From assembly GCF_014164505.1 (NCBI RefSeq), contig NZ_JACJFI010000004.1:1-59760 (forward strand): a stretch of 59,760 nt of DNA. The letters run 5' to 3'. The translations under genes and the position numbers were made by a program. Within the stretch, counting starts at the first letter, position 1. The number at the start of each line of letters is the position of its first letter. Under the pieces are notes generated by a model. It did no database searches. It worked only from the letters and a program-made list of their open reading frames with translations, and had not been told where the DNA came from. Of this stretch, positions 10,041-18,552 are shown piece by piece. The stretch comes from Shewanella sp. SG41-4. Its GTDB lineage: Bacteria; Pseudomonadota; Gammaproteobacteria; Enterobacterales; Shewanellaceae.

Positions 10041-10396
10041 CTTTCTGAGGGAGTACTCGTAAGAGGCTCTCTGTGACGATAACCTAAAAACTGGCCGCCA
10101 TCTAAAATTTCAATATTTTCACAATAAGCATCGCCTTCAAAAATCCCTTGCTCATGAATGGTGATTTTTTTACAGCGTGCTTTACCTGTCAATTGCCCTG
10201 CAATCATTAACTCGCGACATAAAATATCACCATCGACAGTGCCGCTAGGTTCAATGGTCACATTGCCTTGCGCTTTGATATCACCACTAATATACCCTGC
10301 AATTAGCACATCACCACTGAAAATGAGTTTACCGGTTAAATGGCATTCTTGGGCAATAAAACTGAGTGGGTTAGCTGGCTGTTTTTGACGAAACAT
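10037..10396 (-). CDS. Bactofilin (polymer-forming cytoskeletal protein)
   Basis: 119 residues made almost entirely of a repeated beta-helix pattern (GDVLIAGYISGDIKAQGNVTI and following), flanked by short polar ends. This is the bactofilin fold (formerly DUF583); such proteins self-assemble into non-nucleotide-dependent filaments and act in shape, stalk formation or envelope organisation. The usual partner, an M23 peptidase, is not next to it, so its role here is open. It is transcribed away from napF and convergent with the GFA gene, with overlapping stop codons. Confidence 0.88.
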   Translation of the reverse strand: MFRQKQPANPLSFIAQECHLTGKLIFSGDVLIAGYISGDIKAQGNVTIEPSGTVDGDILCRELMIAGQLTGKARCKKITIHEQGIFEGDAYCENIEILDGGQFLGYRHREPLTSTPSES

Positions 10397-10500
10397 CTTA
10401 GTGCTCTTATGTTTGTATTATGTCGGTAATATAGCGTGATAAACAATATCAAAAGCGCTAATCGTATTTGTGAAAACGGTGACTTTTTTGTAGATGAATC

Positions 10501-10532
10501 AGCTTTTAGTTAAATTAGCTCTTAGTTAAATT
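10501..10532. repeat. 16-bp tandem duplication at the napF 3' end
   Basis: AGCTTTTAGTTAAATT (10501-10516) is followed directly by AGCTCTTAGTTAAATT (10517-10532), 15 of 16 identical. The second copy reaches the napF stop codon (10531-10533). Confidence 0.7.
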
Positions 10533-11016
10533 AGTCCGGATGACCTATAAGTATCGCATCAGCAGGGCACGGAGACACACAAGCACCACATCCAGTACAG
10601 GCATCGCTATCAATCACGGGCTTAGGCACTTGGCCTACAGCCATGATAAAGCTAATTGCGCGAGGATCGCATGCATCTTTACAGCTCTGACACCAAACTC
10701 CTTCATGGGTTAAACAGTTGTCTTTTATCGCAGCCGTAATTGACCAAGGTAAGGATTGATTGAGATCAAAAACTGGCTCTGGGCACACGTCAACGCATTG
10801 CTTACAGAAGGTGCATTCATCTTTAGTGAAATCTATTTCAGGAAAACCACCTTCACCGCGTTTAATTATTTGGGTTTCGCAGGCGGTAATACACTTGTCA
10901 CAGCGTGTGCAATTGTCAGTAAACTCTTGATCCGTTTTGCTCCAAGGCGGGCGGGTGACATTGGATTTTCTGCGACTAAATAGATTACGACGACTTTGAT
11001 TAATACCTTGGTTCAT
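10531..11016 (-). CDS. napF: Ferredoxin-type protein NapF
   Basis: 161 residues with four cysteine clusters: CTRCDKCITAC, CTFCKQCVDVC, CQSCKDAC and CTGCGACVSPC. The N-terminal SRRNLFSRR followed by RPPWS is the NapF signature. NapF is a cytoplasmic iron-sulphur protein linked to maturation or electron supply of the periplasmic nitrate reductase NapA. The rest of a nap operon is not adjacent: the neighbours are a bactofilin gene and galE, so this is an orphan copy. ATG 11016 has the shortest plausible start before the conserved RR segment. Confidence 0.88.
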   Translation of the reverse strand: MNQGINQSRRNLFSRRKSNVTRPPWSKTDQEFTDNCTRCDKCITACETQIIKRGEGGFPEIDFTKDECTFCKQCVDVCPEPVFDLNQSLPWSITAAIKDNCLTHEGVWCQSCKDACDPRAISFIMAVGQVPKPVIDSDACTGCGACVSPCPADAILIGHPD

Positions 11017-11102
11017 TTCGGTTCCAATTGAGCTTAAATATATTTGCTGCAGCCAATATTAGCATTAACTGCAGCACAAAATTGTTAAGCGCTTGGCAAT
11101 AA

Positions 11103-11396
11103 ATACCAATACCAATAATTAACTGGTCATTCAGCGAGAATTTTGCACCTTATAGGCAAGTAATAGGATTGTAGGCATAGTTGTTCTCGGCAACAGCTCC
11201 TGCATCCATGCAGTCCTCCGTCAAAATACTATTAAGTAGCATATAAGGCGCATAAAATCGCCCTTCGGGAGCCACTCAAGCTTTCCATTTTTATGTTGCA
11301 TTATTTCATAAGGGAATAACCATTCTTTCAACAATGCGCCTTAAACTGAAAAACCTGAGTGGCTCTGATTGGTCACTTAATTATTGGAGTTGGTAT
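11103..11396. mobile_element. MITE-like element with 32-bp imperfect terminal inverted repeats
   Basis: A 294-bp non-coding element. Its left end 11103-11134 begins ATACCAATACCAATAATTAA and its right end, read in reverse from 11396 to 11365, begins ATACCAACTCCAATAATTAA; 26 of 32 positions agree. A second, inner inverted repeat (GAGCCACTCA near 11270 with TGAGTGGCTC near 11355, and AAGGCGCAT near 11240 with ATGCGCCTT near 11336) lets most of the right half fold back. There is no transposase. The right repeat overlaps the last codons and stop of galE. A target-site duplication could not be identified with certainty. Confidence 0.75.
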
Positions 11397-12402
11397 TATA
11401 CCCATCAGGATTATTTGATTGCCATTTCCAACTGCTATTTGCCATGTCTTCAACGGTATGGGTCGCACGCCATTCCAATTCTGTAGCGGCAAAACTTGGG
11501 TCTGCATAACAGGCTGCAATGTCACCAGGGCGGCGTGGACTAATTTGATAAGCAATGGTTTTACCACAAGCTTTCTCAAACGCTTTGACCATGTCTAACA
11601 CGCTGTAGCCTATGCCTGTACCAAGATTATAAGTCACCAAACCAGGTTTAGTTTGCAGTTTTTTAAGTGCTTGTAAGTGACCCATGGCTAAATCAACAAC
11701 GTGGATATAGTCACGTACACCAGTACCATCTGGAGTATTATAGTCATCGCCAAAAACGCTTAATTGTTGACGTTTACCAACAGCAACTTGGGCAATAAAT
11801 GGCATCAAGTTATTAGGGATATCGTTAGGATCTTCGCCAATCAAGCCACTTTCGTGAGCGCCAACAGGATTAAAGTAACGTAAACGAGCAATATTCCAAC
11901 TATTATCCGAATTATGTAAGTCAGCTAAAATATTCTCAACCATCAATTTTGACTGGCCATAAGGGTTGGTTGCACCCGTAGGAAAATCTTCTTTAATTGG
12001 CAAGCTAGCAGGATCGCCATAAACGGTGGCAGATGAACTAAAAACTAAGTTTTTGACGTTATTTTCAGCCATGACTTGGCATAAGATGATGGTGCCAGTG
12101 ACGTTGTTTTCGTAATATTTTAATGGTTTTTCGACCGATTCACCGACCGCTTTTAATCCCGCAAAATGAATGACGGATTCGATGCTGTGATCTGCAAATA
12201 CTTTTTGCAGTAAGGCTTTGTTTAGAATGTCGCCTTGATAAAACGTGACATCTTTACCTGTAATGGTTTTAACTCGCGCCAACGCTTCAACACTTGAGTT
12301 TGATAGATTGTCTACGATGACCACTTCCTGTCCGGCCTTTAATAGCTCTACTACGGTATGTGTACCAATATAGCCAGCGCCACCGGTTACCAAAATTGTC
12401 AT
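11377..12402 (-). CDS. galE: UDP-glucose 4-epimerase
   Basis: 341 residues. It has the NAD-binding [11 protein letters not shown] at 6-16, the catalytic Ser region [10 protein letters not shown] and YGQSK (Tyr-x3-Lys), and the UDP-sugar segment typical of GalE. It interconverts UDP-glucose and UDP-galactose for galactose use and for lipopolysaccharide or capsule precursors. The usual C-terminus (about NPDGY) is followed here by NTNSNN and a stop that are encoded by the terminal repeat of the MITE-like element at 11103-11396. The gene stands alone and diverges from phhA. Confidence 0.95.
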   Translation of the reverse strand: MTILVTGGAGYIGTHTVVELLKAGQEVVIVDNLSNSSVEALARVKTITGKDVTFYQGDILNKALLQKVFADHSIESVIHFAGLKAVGESVEKPLKYYENNVTGTIILCQVMAENNVKNLVFSSSATVYGDPASLPIKEDFPTGATNPYGQSKLMVENILADLHNSDNSWNIARLRYFNPVGAHESGLIGEDPNDIPNNLMPFIAQVAVGKRQQLSVFGDDYNTPDGTGVRDYIHVVDLAMGHLQALKKLQTKPGLVTYNLGTGIGYSVLDMVKAFEKACGKTIAYQISPRRPGDIAACYADPSFAATELEWRATHTVEDMANSSWKWQSNNPDGYNTNSNN

Positions 12403-12634
12403 AGTTTAATCTTCCTGTGAATTAATGAGTCAAGTTATAGGGCGGGTTGATTTTTGGCGATCAACATTTATCTGCTTAGTGAGATAAATAGCCTCTCATG
12501 TATTGTAAATTATCATAGTTCAATCGTCAGTTAAATTATTGATAGAGCGTTTAAATTAATAGCGGTTAGCTTGCCTACAAATAGATTCAAAAGGGACTCG
12601 GAAACCCCTTGATTGTGACTGCTAAATTGGTAGT

Positions 12635-12652
12635 TGTATTTATTTGTTTACG
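12635..12652. promoter_or_regulatory. Putative TyrR box upstream of phhA
   Basis: TGTATT, six bases, TTTACG: an imperfect copy of the TyrR consensus TGTAAA-N6-TTTACA that keeps the key G and C. It lies about 100 bp before phhA in the 352-bp galE/phhA gap, which otherwise shows only promoter-like AT-rich sequence. tyrR itself is 1.5 kb downstream. Confidence 0.45.
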
Positions 12653-12754
12653 ATTAGCACTACATTACGGCAGGACAATAAACTGTGAAGGAGTTAACAA
12701 AACGCCAACCTTAGCACACTATGTAGGGAGTGAAGTTGACGTAAAGTGGAACCT

Positions 12755-13552
12755 ATGAGTACAGCAACAAAGTATATTGCACACCAACCTGATGCCCAAG
12801 GTTACATTGATTACTCAGAACATGAGAATCAATTATGGCAACAATTGTATCAGCGCCAAGTGACTAATATGCCGGGCCGTGCATGCCAAGCCTATTTACA
12901 AGGTTTAGATGCATTAGGCATGTCAGTTGATCGCATTCCACAATTGCCTGAAATCGATAAAGTGTTACTTGATGCCACGGGCTGGAAAACCGCTGCAGTG
13001 CCTGCACTGATTTCATTTGGCCGTTTCTTTGAGTTACTGGCCAATAAAGAGTTTCCAGTCGCGACGTTTATTCGTAGTAAAGAAGAGTTTGATTACCTAC
13101 AAGAGCCTGACATTTTCCATGAAATATTTGGTCATTGTCCATTATTAACCAATCCATCATTTGCCAATTTTTCGCATATGTATGGTCAGTTAGGGCTAGC
13201 GGCTTCAAAAGAAGAACGAGTATTTCTGGCACGATTGTATTGGTTCACTATTGAGTTCGGTTTGGTGCAAGCTAAAAATGAATCACTGCAAATTTATGGC
13301 GGCGGCATTTTAAGCTCACCAGGTGAAACCATGTATGCATTGAGTGACAGTCCTGAGCGTAAGCCGTTTGATTTACTCGAGGTACTGCGCACGCCGTATC
13401 GTATTGATATCATGCAGCCTATTTACTATGTTATAGAGCATATTGATTATTTAGATGAAATTGCTCGTATGGACATTATGAGCATGGTGACTAAAGCGCG
13501 TCAGTTAGGCATGTTTGAGCCTAAATTTGCTCCAAAAGTCAAAGCCAGTTAA
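12755..13552 (+). CDS. phhA: Phenylalanine 4-monooxygenase
   Basis: 265 residues, bacterial aromatic amino acid hydroxylase. The iron ligands are in [13 protein letters not shown] (His about 118 and 123) and FTIEFGL (Glu). It converts phenylalanine to tyrosine with tetrahydropterin and O2, the first step of catabolism through homogentisate. A GTG at 12746 is in frame, but ATG 12755 is preferred because AGTGGA sits just upstream and the protein then begins like other PhhA ([12 protein letters not shown]). phhB, which recycles the pterin, follows after 73 bp. Confidence 0.94.
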   Translation: MSTATKYIAHQPDAQGYIDYSEHENQLWQQLYQRQVTNMPGRACQAYLQGLDALGMSVDRIPQLPEIDKVLLDATGWKTAAVPALISFGRFFELLANKEFPVATFIRSKEEFDYLQEPDIFHEIFGHCPLLTNPSFANFSHMYGQLGLAASKEERVFLARLYWFTIEFGLVQAKNESLQIYGGGILSSPGETMYALSDSPERKPFDLLEVLRTPYRIDIMQPIYYVIEHIDYLDEIARMDIMSMVTKARQLGMFEPKFAPKVKAS

Positions 13553-13625
13553 CGATTTATTGCAGGAGGGCTGTGGCTCAACAATCTGCAAGTTAGACAC
13601 TATTTTATTTAGCCAAGGAGTACAA

Positions 13626-13964
13626 ATGAACGCATTAACCGAGATGAAATGTGAAGCATGCCAAGCAGATGCACCAAAAGTAACGGATGCAGAGTTAGCA
13701 GAGCTTGTCGGTATGATCCCAGATTGGGGCGTTGAAGTTCGTGACGGCATTATGCAGTTAGAGCGGGTATATAAATTTAAAAACTTTAAGTTAGCGATGG
13801 CTTTTACTAATAAGTTGGCCGATTTAGCTGAAGCTGAGTTTCATCACCCAGGTATCTTAACCGAGTGGGGCAAAGTCACTGTGACATGGTGGTCACATTC
13901 AATTAAAGGTTTACACAAAAACGATTTCATTATGGCTGCCAAGACAGACCAGTTGTTAGACTAG
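13626..13964 (+). CDS. phhB: Pterin-4a-carbinolamine dehydratase
   Basis: 112 residues. The active-site block [20 protein letters not shown] (about 74-93) and the second histidine in [14 protein letters not shown] identify the PCD/DCoH family. It dehydrates the 4a-hydroxy-tetrahydropterin released by PhhA. The frame extends into the 3' end of phhA, but ATG 13626 has a full AAGGAG five bases upstream and gives the normal family length. It forms an operon with phhA. Confidence 0.93.
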   Translation: MNALTEMKCEACQADAPKVTDAELAELVGMIPDWGVEVRDGIMQLERVYKFKNFKLAMAFTNKLADLAEAEFHHPGILTEWGKVTVTWWSHSIKGLHKNDFIMAAKTDQLLD

Positions 13965-13979
13965 TGACTATCGCCATCC

Positions 13980-14015
13980 ATTTCAGTATGTTACGTTAAC
14001 GTAATATGCTGAAAT
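13980..14015. terminator. 36-bp near-perfect palindrome between phhB and tyrR
   Basis: The two 18-base arms agree at 16 positions around a central GTTAAC. As RNA it would be a long hairpin 16 bases after the phhB stop, fitting a phhAB terminator, but there is no T-run, so a protein-binding site for tyrR control is also possible. Confidence 0.5.
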
Positions 14016-14127
14016 AGTTCTCTGTTACAATTCTACTGTAAACTTCACTTGCCACCGAAGCCATATCCCTCTAACGTAATGCCAAATTTCCGTAATAAAA
14101 CATTAATAAATAGGGAATCGTTACATT

Positions 14128-15666
14128 ATGCGTTTGGAAGTCAGCTGTATCGATCGCGTGGGTTTAGCGAAAGACATCCTCGTCGTGCTTGAAAAACATG
14201 GTATTAACTTAATTGCCATTGATGCCAGTAATAAAGGTTTCCTGTTTTTGCAGTTTGCAGAAATCAGTTTCGAAACCCTGCGTGAGCTTATGCCACAAAT
14301 TCGTAAAGTCGAAAGTGTGCATGATGTCCGTACCGTATCTTTTATGCCGTCAGAACAAGAACATTACGCCTTAAAAACCTTACTTAAAACGTTACCCGAT
14401 TCGGTGTTTTCAACGGACGCGAAAGGGCGGATCCGCATAGCCAATGAGTCGGCTTTATTGACGCTTGGTATGGCTGAACATGAAGTGGTGGGTGAGTCAC
14501 TTAATCATTGGGTGCAAGGATTTAACTTTGCTCGTTGGATGAGTGAAATACCGGTGTTGGCGCAAGCCACACGAGTACAAATTAACTCGAGCGAGTATTT
14601 GGCTGAAATGCTGCCAATTTACTTACCCGATGATGATGACAAGACCATTTTAGCGGGTGCGGTTATTTCGCTAAAATCACCTGCTAGAGTGGGTAAACAG
14701 TTTAATGCCCTGCAAAATCAAACTACTGGTTTTGATAATGTATTGGCTATCAGCGACAAAATGAAAGACATACTCAAGCAAGCCAAACGTATGGCGCAAC
14801 TTGATGCACCGTTACTTATCACCGGTGAAACGGGAACGGGTAAAGAGTTGATGGCTCGTGCGAGTCATGACGCCAGTATGCGCCGTGAACATCCTTTTAT
14901 TGCGATTAACTGCGCTGCTTTGCCTGATAGTGTTGCAGAAGAAGAGCTGTTTGGCTTTGTCAGTAATGGCACCGTCGTTAAACGCGGTCTATTTGAAGAA
15001 GCAAAAGGCGGTACGGTGTTTCTAGATGAAATTGCCGAGATGTCTAAAACCGCACAAGTTAAATTACTGCGTTTATTACAAGACGGGACTTTTAGACGGA
15101 TTGGTGGCGATGAAGAAGTGCGCGCCGATGTACGAATTATTTGTTCAACCCAAAAACACTTAGCTGAACTTTGCCAATCCGGTGAGTTTAGAGAAGATTT
15201 GTATTATCGAATCCATGTTTTAAGTTACCACATGCCATCACTGCGTGAGCGTCGTGTGGATGTGATTCCATTAACTGAGATGTTTTTAGAGCATTATAGT
15301 CAGCAGTTATCGAGCCCCTTAAGACGTATATCAGCAAGTTGTCGCGATTACCTATTTACCTACGCATGGCCGGGTAATGTGCGCCAATTGAAAAATGCCA
15401 TTTTTAGAGCGGTATCAATGTGGGATGGCTCAACAGAATTGACCGTTGAACAACTTAAACTACCTTCATATGCTGAAGGTTTTGGTTATTTTGATGAAGA
15501 GTTTGAGGGCACGTTAGACGAGGCGATGAAAGAGTATGAAGCCAGTTTATTACGCCGGTTATATCCCGCGTACCCAAGTACACGCCAATTAGCCAAAAAG
15601 TTAGGTGTGTCTCACACTGCTATTGCTAACAAGTTGCGTGATTACAGTATTAGTAAGAAAAAGTAA
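14128..15666 (+). CDS. tyrR: TyrR/PhhR aromatic amino acid regulator
   Basis: 512 residues: ACT domain (1-70), PAS domain (about 80-150), AAA+ domain with Walker A GETGTGKE at 233-240 and FLDEIAEM as Walker B, and a C-terminal Fis-type HTH (about 475-510, TRQLAKKLGVSHTAIANKLR). The GAFTGA loop needed to touch sigma-54 is absent: the region reads ELFGFVSNGTVVKRGLFEEA. That is the TyrR state, acting on sigma-70 promoters, with aromatic amino acids as effectors. It sits between phhAB and fahA-maiA, the genes it is expected to control. Confidence 0.93.
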   Translation: MRLEVSCIDRVGLAKDILVVLEKHGINLIAIDASNKGFLFLQFAEISFETLRELMPQIRKVESVHDVRTVSFMPSEQEHYALKTLLKTLPDSVFSTDAKGRIRIANESALLTLGMAEHEVVGESLNHWVQGFNFARWMSEIPVLAQATRVQINSSEYLAEMLPIYLPDDDDKTILAGAVISLKSPARVGKQFNALQNQTTGFDNVLAISDKMKDILKQAKRMAQLDAPLLITGETGTGKELMARASHDASMRREHPFIAINCAALPDSVAEEELFGFVSNGTVVKRGLFEEAKGGTVFLDEIAEMSKTAQVKLLRLLQDGTFRRIGGDEEVRADVRIICSTQKHLAELCQSGEFREDLYYRIHVLSYHMPSLRERRVDVIPLTEMFLEHYSQQLSSPLRRISASCRDYLFTYAWPGNVRQLKNAIFRAVSMWDGSTELTVEQLKLPSYAEGFGYFDEEFEGTLDEAMKEYEASLLRRLYPAYPSTRQLAKKLGVSHTAIANKLRDYSISKKK

Positions 15667-15677
15667 TGTAACGATTT

Positions 15678-15703
15678 AATGCCAGCCAAGTGCTGGCATT
15701 TTG
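15678..15703 (+). terminator. Terminator after tyrR
   Basis: AATGCCAGC (15678-15686) pairs with GCTGGCATT (15692-15700) around CAAGT, followed by a short T-rich stretch, 12 bases after the tyrR stop. Confidence 0.75.
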
Positions 15704-15749
15704 GTCATTTTAACGCTGACAATCAGTGCTGACGTGGCCTTTTATGTTT

Positions 15750-15767
15750 TGTAACGAATAATTTACA
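15750..15767. promoter_or_regulatory. TyrR box upstream of fahA
   Basis: TGTAACGAATAATTTACA fits TGTAAA-N6-TTTACA at all but one defined position. It lies about 140 bp before fahA, so fahA-maiA are probably under TyrR control. Confidence 0.7.
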
Positions 15768-15903
15768 AATCACGATTAGCACCGCTAAAATGTGATTTAG
15801 TACCTACTATAGGATTTTCCATCTCGATCGGTTATTTCTATGGTTAGATTGAGAGTCTTGTCTCTAGCAGAACGCAGATCTCACCCAGAATTTAGGAGCA
15901 GTA

Positions 15904-16890
15904 ATGAAACTTGCAAGTTATCACAACGGACGTCGCGACGGCCAATTGATGTTAGTCAGTAAAGATTTGACCAAAACAGTCGCGGTACCCGCTATTGCCC
16001 ATACTATGCAGCAATTATTAGATGCTTGGGATTTGTTATACCCACAACTTAATGAGTTGTATGAAGCACTAAACGCAGGCCAGATGGACAATGCAGTAGA
16101 TTTTGATGAAGCACGTTGTTTATCACCTTTACCACGAGCCTACCAATGGGCCGATGGCAGTGCGTATGTTAACCATGTTGAGTTAGTACGCAAAGCACGT
16201 GGTGCTGAAATGCCAGCATCGTTTTGGACAGATCCTTTAGTGTATCAAGGTGGTTCTGACAGCTTTATCGCCCCTAAAGCGGATATTCAAATGGCCAGCG
16301 AAGAATACGGTATCGATTTCGAATCAGAAATCGCTATTGTTACTGATGATGTTGCCATGGGTGTTAACAGCGAAGATGCGACTAAGCACATCAAATTATT
16401 GATGTTGGTTAACGACGTATCACTGCGTAACTTAATCCCAGGTGAATTAGGCAAAGGCTTTGGCTTTTTCCAATCTAAGCCATCTAGTGCCTTTTCACCC
16501 ATTGCGATTACCCCAGACGAGTTAGGTGACAAATGGCAAGACAGCAAAGTACATTTGCCGTTAGTGACTCATTTAAACAGTGAGTTGTTTGGCCGCCCGA
16601 ATGCTGGCGTTGACATGACGTTTAACTTTAGCCAGTTAGTCGAACATGTGGCTAAAACACGTCCATTAGGCGCAGGTGCAATTATTGGTTCTGGTACTAT
16701 TTCTAACTACGATCGCAGTGCTGGTTCAAGTTGTTTAGCTGAAAAACGCATGCTTGAAATCATTGCCGACGGTAAAGCATCAACACCCTTTATGCATTTT
16801 GGCGACACTGTTCGCATTGAAATGTTTGATGATAACGGTGTGAGTATCTTTGGTTCTATCGATCAAAAAGTGGTTGAATACAAAGCTTAA
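15904..16890 (+). CDS. fahA: Fumarylacetoacetate hydrolase family protein
   Basis: 328 residues. The C-terminal FAH fold shows the acidic metal-binding segment EYGIDFESEIAIVTDD (about 136-151) and later GAGAIIGSGTISN (about 257-269). With maiA directly after it, the likely reaction is cleavage of fumarylacetoacetate to fumarate and acetoacetate, the last step of tyrosine breakdown. TTAGGAG precedes ATG 15904 at a good distance. The dioxygenases that make the substrate (hpd, hmgA) are not in this window. Confidence 0.88.
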   Translation: MKLASYHNGRRDGQLMLVSKDLTKTVAVPAIAHTMQQLLDAWDLLYPQLNELYEALNAGQMDNAVDFDEARCLSPLPRAYQWADGSAYVNHVELVRKARGAEMPASFWTDPLVYQGGSDSFIAPKADIQMASEEYGIDFESEIAIVTDDVAMGVNSEDATKHIKLLMLVNDVSLRNLIPGELGKGFGFFQSKPSSAFSPIAITPDELGDKWQDSKVHLPLVTHLNSELFGRPNAGVDMTFNFSQLVEHVAKTRPLGAGAIIGSGTISNYDRSAGSSCLAEKRMLEIIADGKASTPFMHFGDTVRIEMFDDNGVSIFGSIDQKVVEYKA

Positions 16891-16920
16891 GATTATGAAA
16901 GCGATATAAATCGAAATATA

Positions 16921-16955
16921 AAGGCAATAGCGATTAATCGTTATTGCCTTTTTGT
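16921..16955 (+). terminator. Hairpin with T-run between fahA and maiA
   Basis: A 15-bp stem, one G-T pair, formed by 16921-16935 and 16936-16950, followed by TTTTTG. It looks like a terminator or attenuator 30 bases after fahA; partial read-through into maiA is plausible because maiA has no obvious promoter of its own. Confidence 0.65.
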
Positions 16956-16988
16956 TAGGCAGATTAAAATAAAAATAAGGGAATTGAC

Positions 16989-17639
16989 ATGAAACTCTAT
17001 GGCTACTGGCGTTCAAGTGCGGCATATCGCGTACGTATTGCGTTAAATTTAAAGCAGTTAACGGCTGAACATATTTCAGTTCATTTGGTTAATAATGGTG
17101 GTGAGCAACACTCAGAGGCTTATCATCAACTTAACCCCTCAGGTCTCGTGCCGACCTTTGTCGACAATAATGAGTCAGGCGAGATTAACTTATCGCAATC
17201 GTTAGCGATTATAGAATACCTCGACGAAAAACACCCTCAGCAACCGTTACTTCCCAGCAATATTGAGCAGCGAGCTATTGTTCGCAGCATGGCTCAAGCC
17301 ATAGCATGTGAAATTCATCCTTTAGATAATCTACGAGTATTACAATATTTAGTTAACGAAATGGGCGTATCAGAAGCAGATAAAATGCGTTGGTATCACC
17401 ATTGGATACACCTTGGCTTTGCTGCTTTAGAACAGCAGTTAAGCCAATATTCCGGACGTTTCTGCTTTGGTGATACTCCTTCGCTGGCCGATATTTGTCT
17501 GATCCCGCAAGTGTATAATGCCAAACGCTTTAATTTAGAGCTTGCGGCGTATCCTAATATTGTCAGAATTTGGGATGAGTGCCATAAGTTACCTGCATTT
17601 GCTGATGCAGCTCCAGAACAACAGCATGACGCGACGTAA
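16989..17639 (+). CDS. maiA: Maleylacetoacetate isomerase (zeta-class GST)
   Basis: 216 residues. The zeta-class glutathione transferase motif SSAAYRVRIALNLK is at 9-22, and DNLRVLQYL plus the C-terminal helical domain follow. It isomerises maleylacetoacetate to fumarylacetoacetate for FahA using glutathione as cofactor. ATG 16989 is preceded by AAGGGA. Its last 14 bases overlap the start of the next gene. Confidence 0.93.
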   Translation: MKLYGYWRSSAAYRVRIALNLKQLTAEHISVHLVNNGGEQHSEAYHQLNPSGLVPTFVDNNESGEINLSQSLAIIEYLDEKHPQQPLLPSNIEQRAIVRSMAQAIACEIHPLDNLRVLQYLVNEMGVSEADKMRWYHHWIHLGFAALEQQLSQYSGRFCFGDTPSLADICLIPQVYNAKRFNLELAAYPNIVRIWDECHKLPAFADAAPEQQHDAT

Positions 17640-18306
17640 TCAAACTTTGTTTAATCTGCCCTTGTTTAATCAGCACCAGTTTAATCCGCCCCAGTTAAAT
17701 CAAGTGGCCATTGATCAGTTACAACAAGGACAGGCTAAACGATTGTCCTTGTTGTGGCAGTGGTTGCAACAAGATGAAACCAGACTAGCTGCGTTAATGG
17801 TGTGCCAGAAAGTGATGCAACAACAAGGGATCACAGATTGGTTAATTAGTGCGGGTTTTATACGCAATTTAATTTGGGATAATTTGCACTGCATGACCTC
17901 AAAATCCTTAAACGACATTGATGTGATTTACTGGCGTGATAATAACCCATCTTCCGCAGAAGACCAGGCGATTGAAGCTTTACTCGTTAAGCAAATAGGT
18001 CTGCCATGGTCTGTAAAAAATCAAGCTAGAATGCACCTTAACAATGGCGATGTGCCATACACTTCCTGTGCCGATGCCATGTCATTTTGGCCAGAAAAAC
18101 AGACGGCTATTGGAGTGAAATTAGCTTCAATTGATGACTTAACATCCGCTGAGTTTCAATTACAGGTGACGAGTGTGTTTGGATTATCCTGTTTGTTTGA
18201 TTTGTCGTTAAGTCCAAATCCAAAGCGTGACAAGGCTATTTTTAATCATCGCGTTTCCCAAAAGGGATGGTTAATGCAATACGCCAAACTATTGGTAACA
18301 GAATAA
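17626..18306 (+). CDS. Nucleotidyltransferase-like protein (DUF925 / NTP_transf_6)
   Basis: 226 residues. LISAGFIRNLIWD (about 71-83) followed by LNDIDVIYW (about 92-100) resembles the G-x-x-R-N and D-x-D elements of the nucleotidyltransferase-fold family formerly DUF925. No substrate is known. ATG 17626 lies inside maiA, giving a 14-bp overlap and probable translational coupling; an earlier in-frame ATG at 17542 would overlap far more. Residues 9-23 are encoded by three 15-bp tandem units (17650-17694), giving FNLPL, FNQHQ and FNPPQ, an unusual low-complexity N-terminus. Confidence 0.75.
   Translation: MTRRNQTLFNLPLFNQHQFNPPQLNQVAIDQLQQGQAKRLSLLWQWLQQDETRLAALMVCQKVMQQQGITDWLISAGFIRNLIWDNLHCMTSKSLNDIDVIYWRDNNPSSAEDQAIEALLVKQIGLPWSVKNQARMHLNNGDVPYTSCADAMSFWPEKQTAIGVKLASIDDLTSAEFQLQVTSVFGLSCLFDLSLSPNPKRDKAIFNHRVSQKGWLMQYAKLLVTE
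17650..17694 (+). repeat. 15-bp tandem repeat, three units, inside the nucleotidyltransferase gene
   Basis: TTTAATCTGCCCTTG, TTTAATCAGCACCAG and TTTAATCCGCCCCAG follow each other without gaps; a decayed fourth start (TTAAATCAAG) follows. Because the unit is a multiple of three, copy changes keep the frame. Confidence 0.75.
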
Positions 18307-18386
18307 TCATCAGCAAAAATTCGCTTGATCAACCTCACAAAACCTAACTGTAAGATACTTCTTTTGTCTCTATACGCTCTCGTTTT

Positions 18387-18400
18387 GTGATCCAAATCAA
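18387..18400. promoter_or_regulatory. FNR/CRP-like site, distal, upstream of ompW
   Basis: GTGATCCAAATCAA has one CRP-like half (TGTGA when extended left by one base) and one perfect FNR half (ATCAA), with the 4-base spacing of FNR sites. It is 61 bp before the stronger site at 18448. Confidence 0.5.
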
Positions 18401-18447
18401 CAGTCTGGGATCTAATTGGGTACCTCTATAGTGGTACTGCTGTTTTG

Positions 18448-18461
18448 TTGATCTGAATCAA
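18448..18461. promoter_or_regulatory. FNR/EtrA box upstream of ompW
   Basis: TTGATCTGAATCAA is a perfect match to TTGAT-N4-ATCAA. It lies about 90 bp before the ompW start, consistent with activation near -41 of a promoter further down. E. coli ompW is known to respond to FNR. Confidence 0.75.
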
Positions 18462-18552
18462 TAATCTTAGCGATTAACTTCAGTAGGTTAACGGCAAATG
18501 TTGAGGGTGCACAGAATTGCATCTAGTTGTCATTGCCAAGGAGTGTTAAAAA

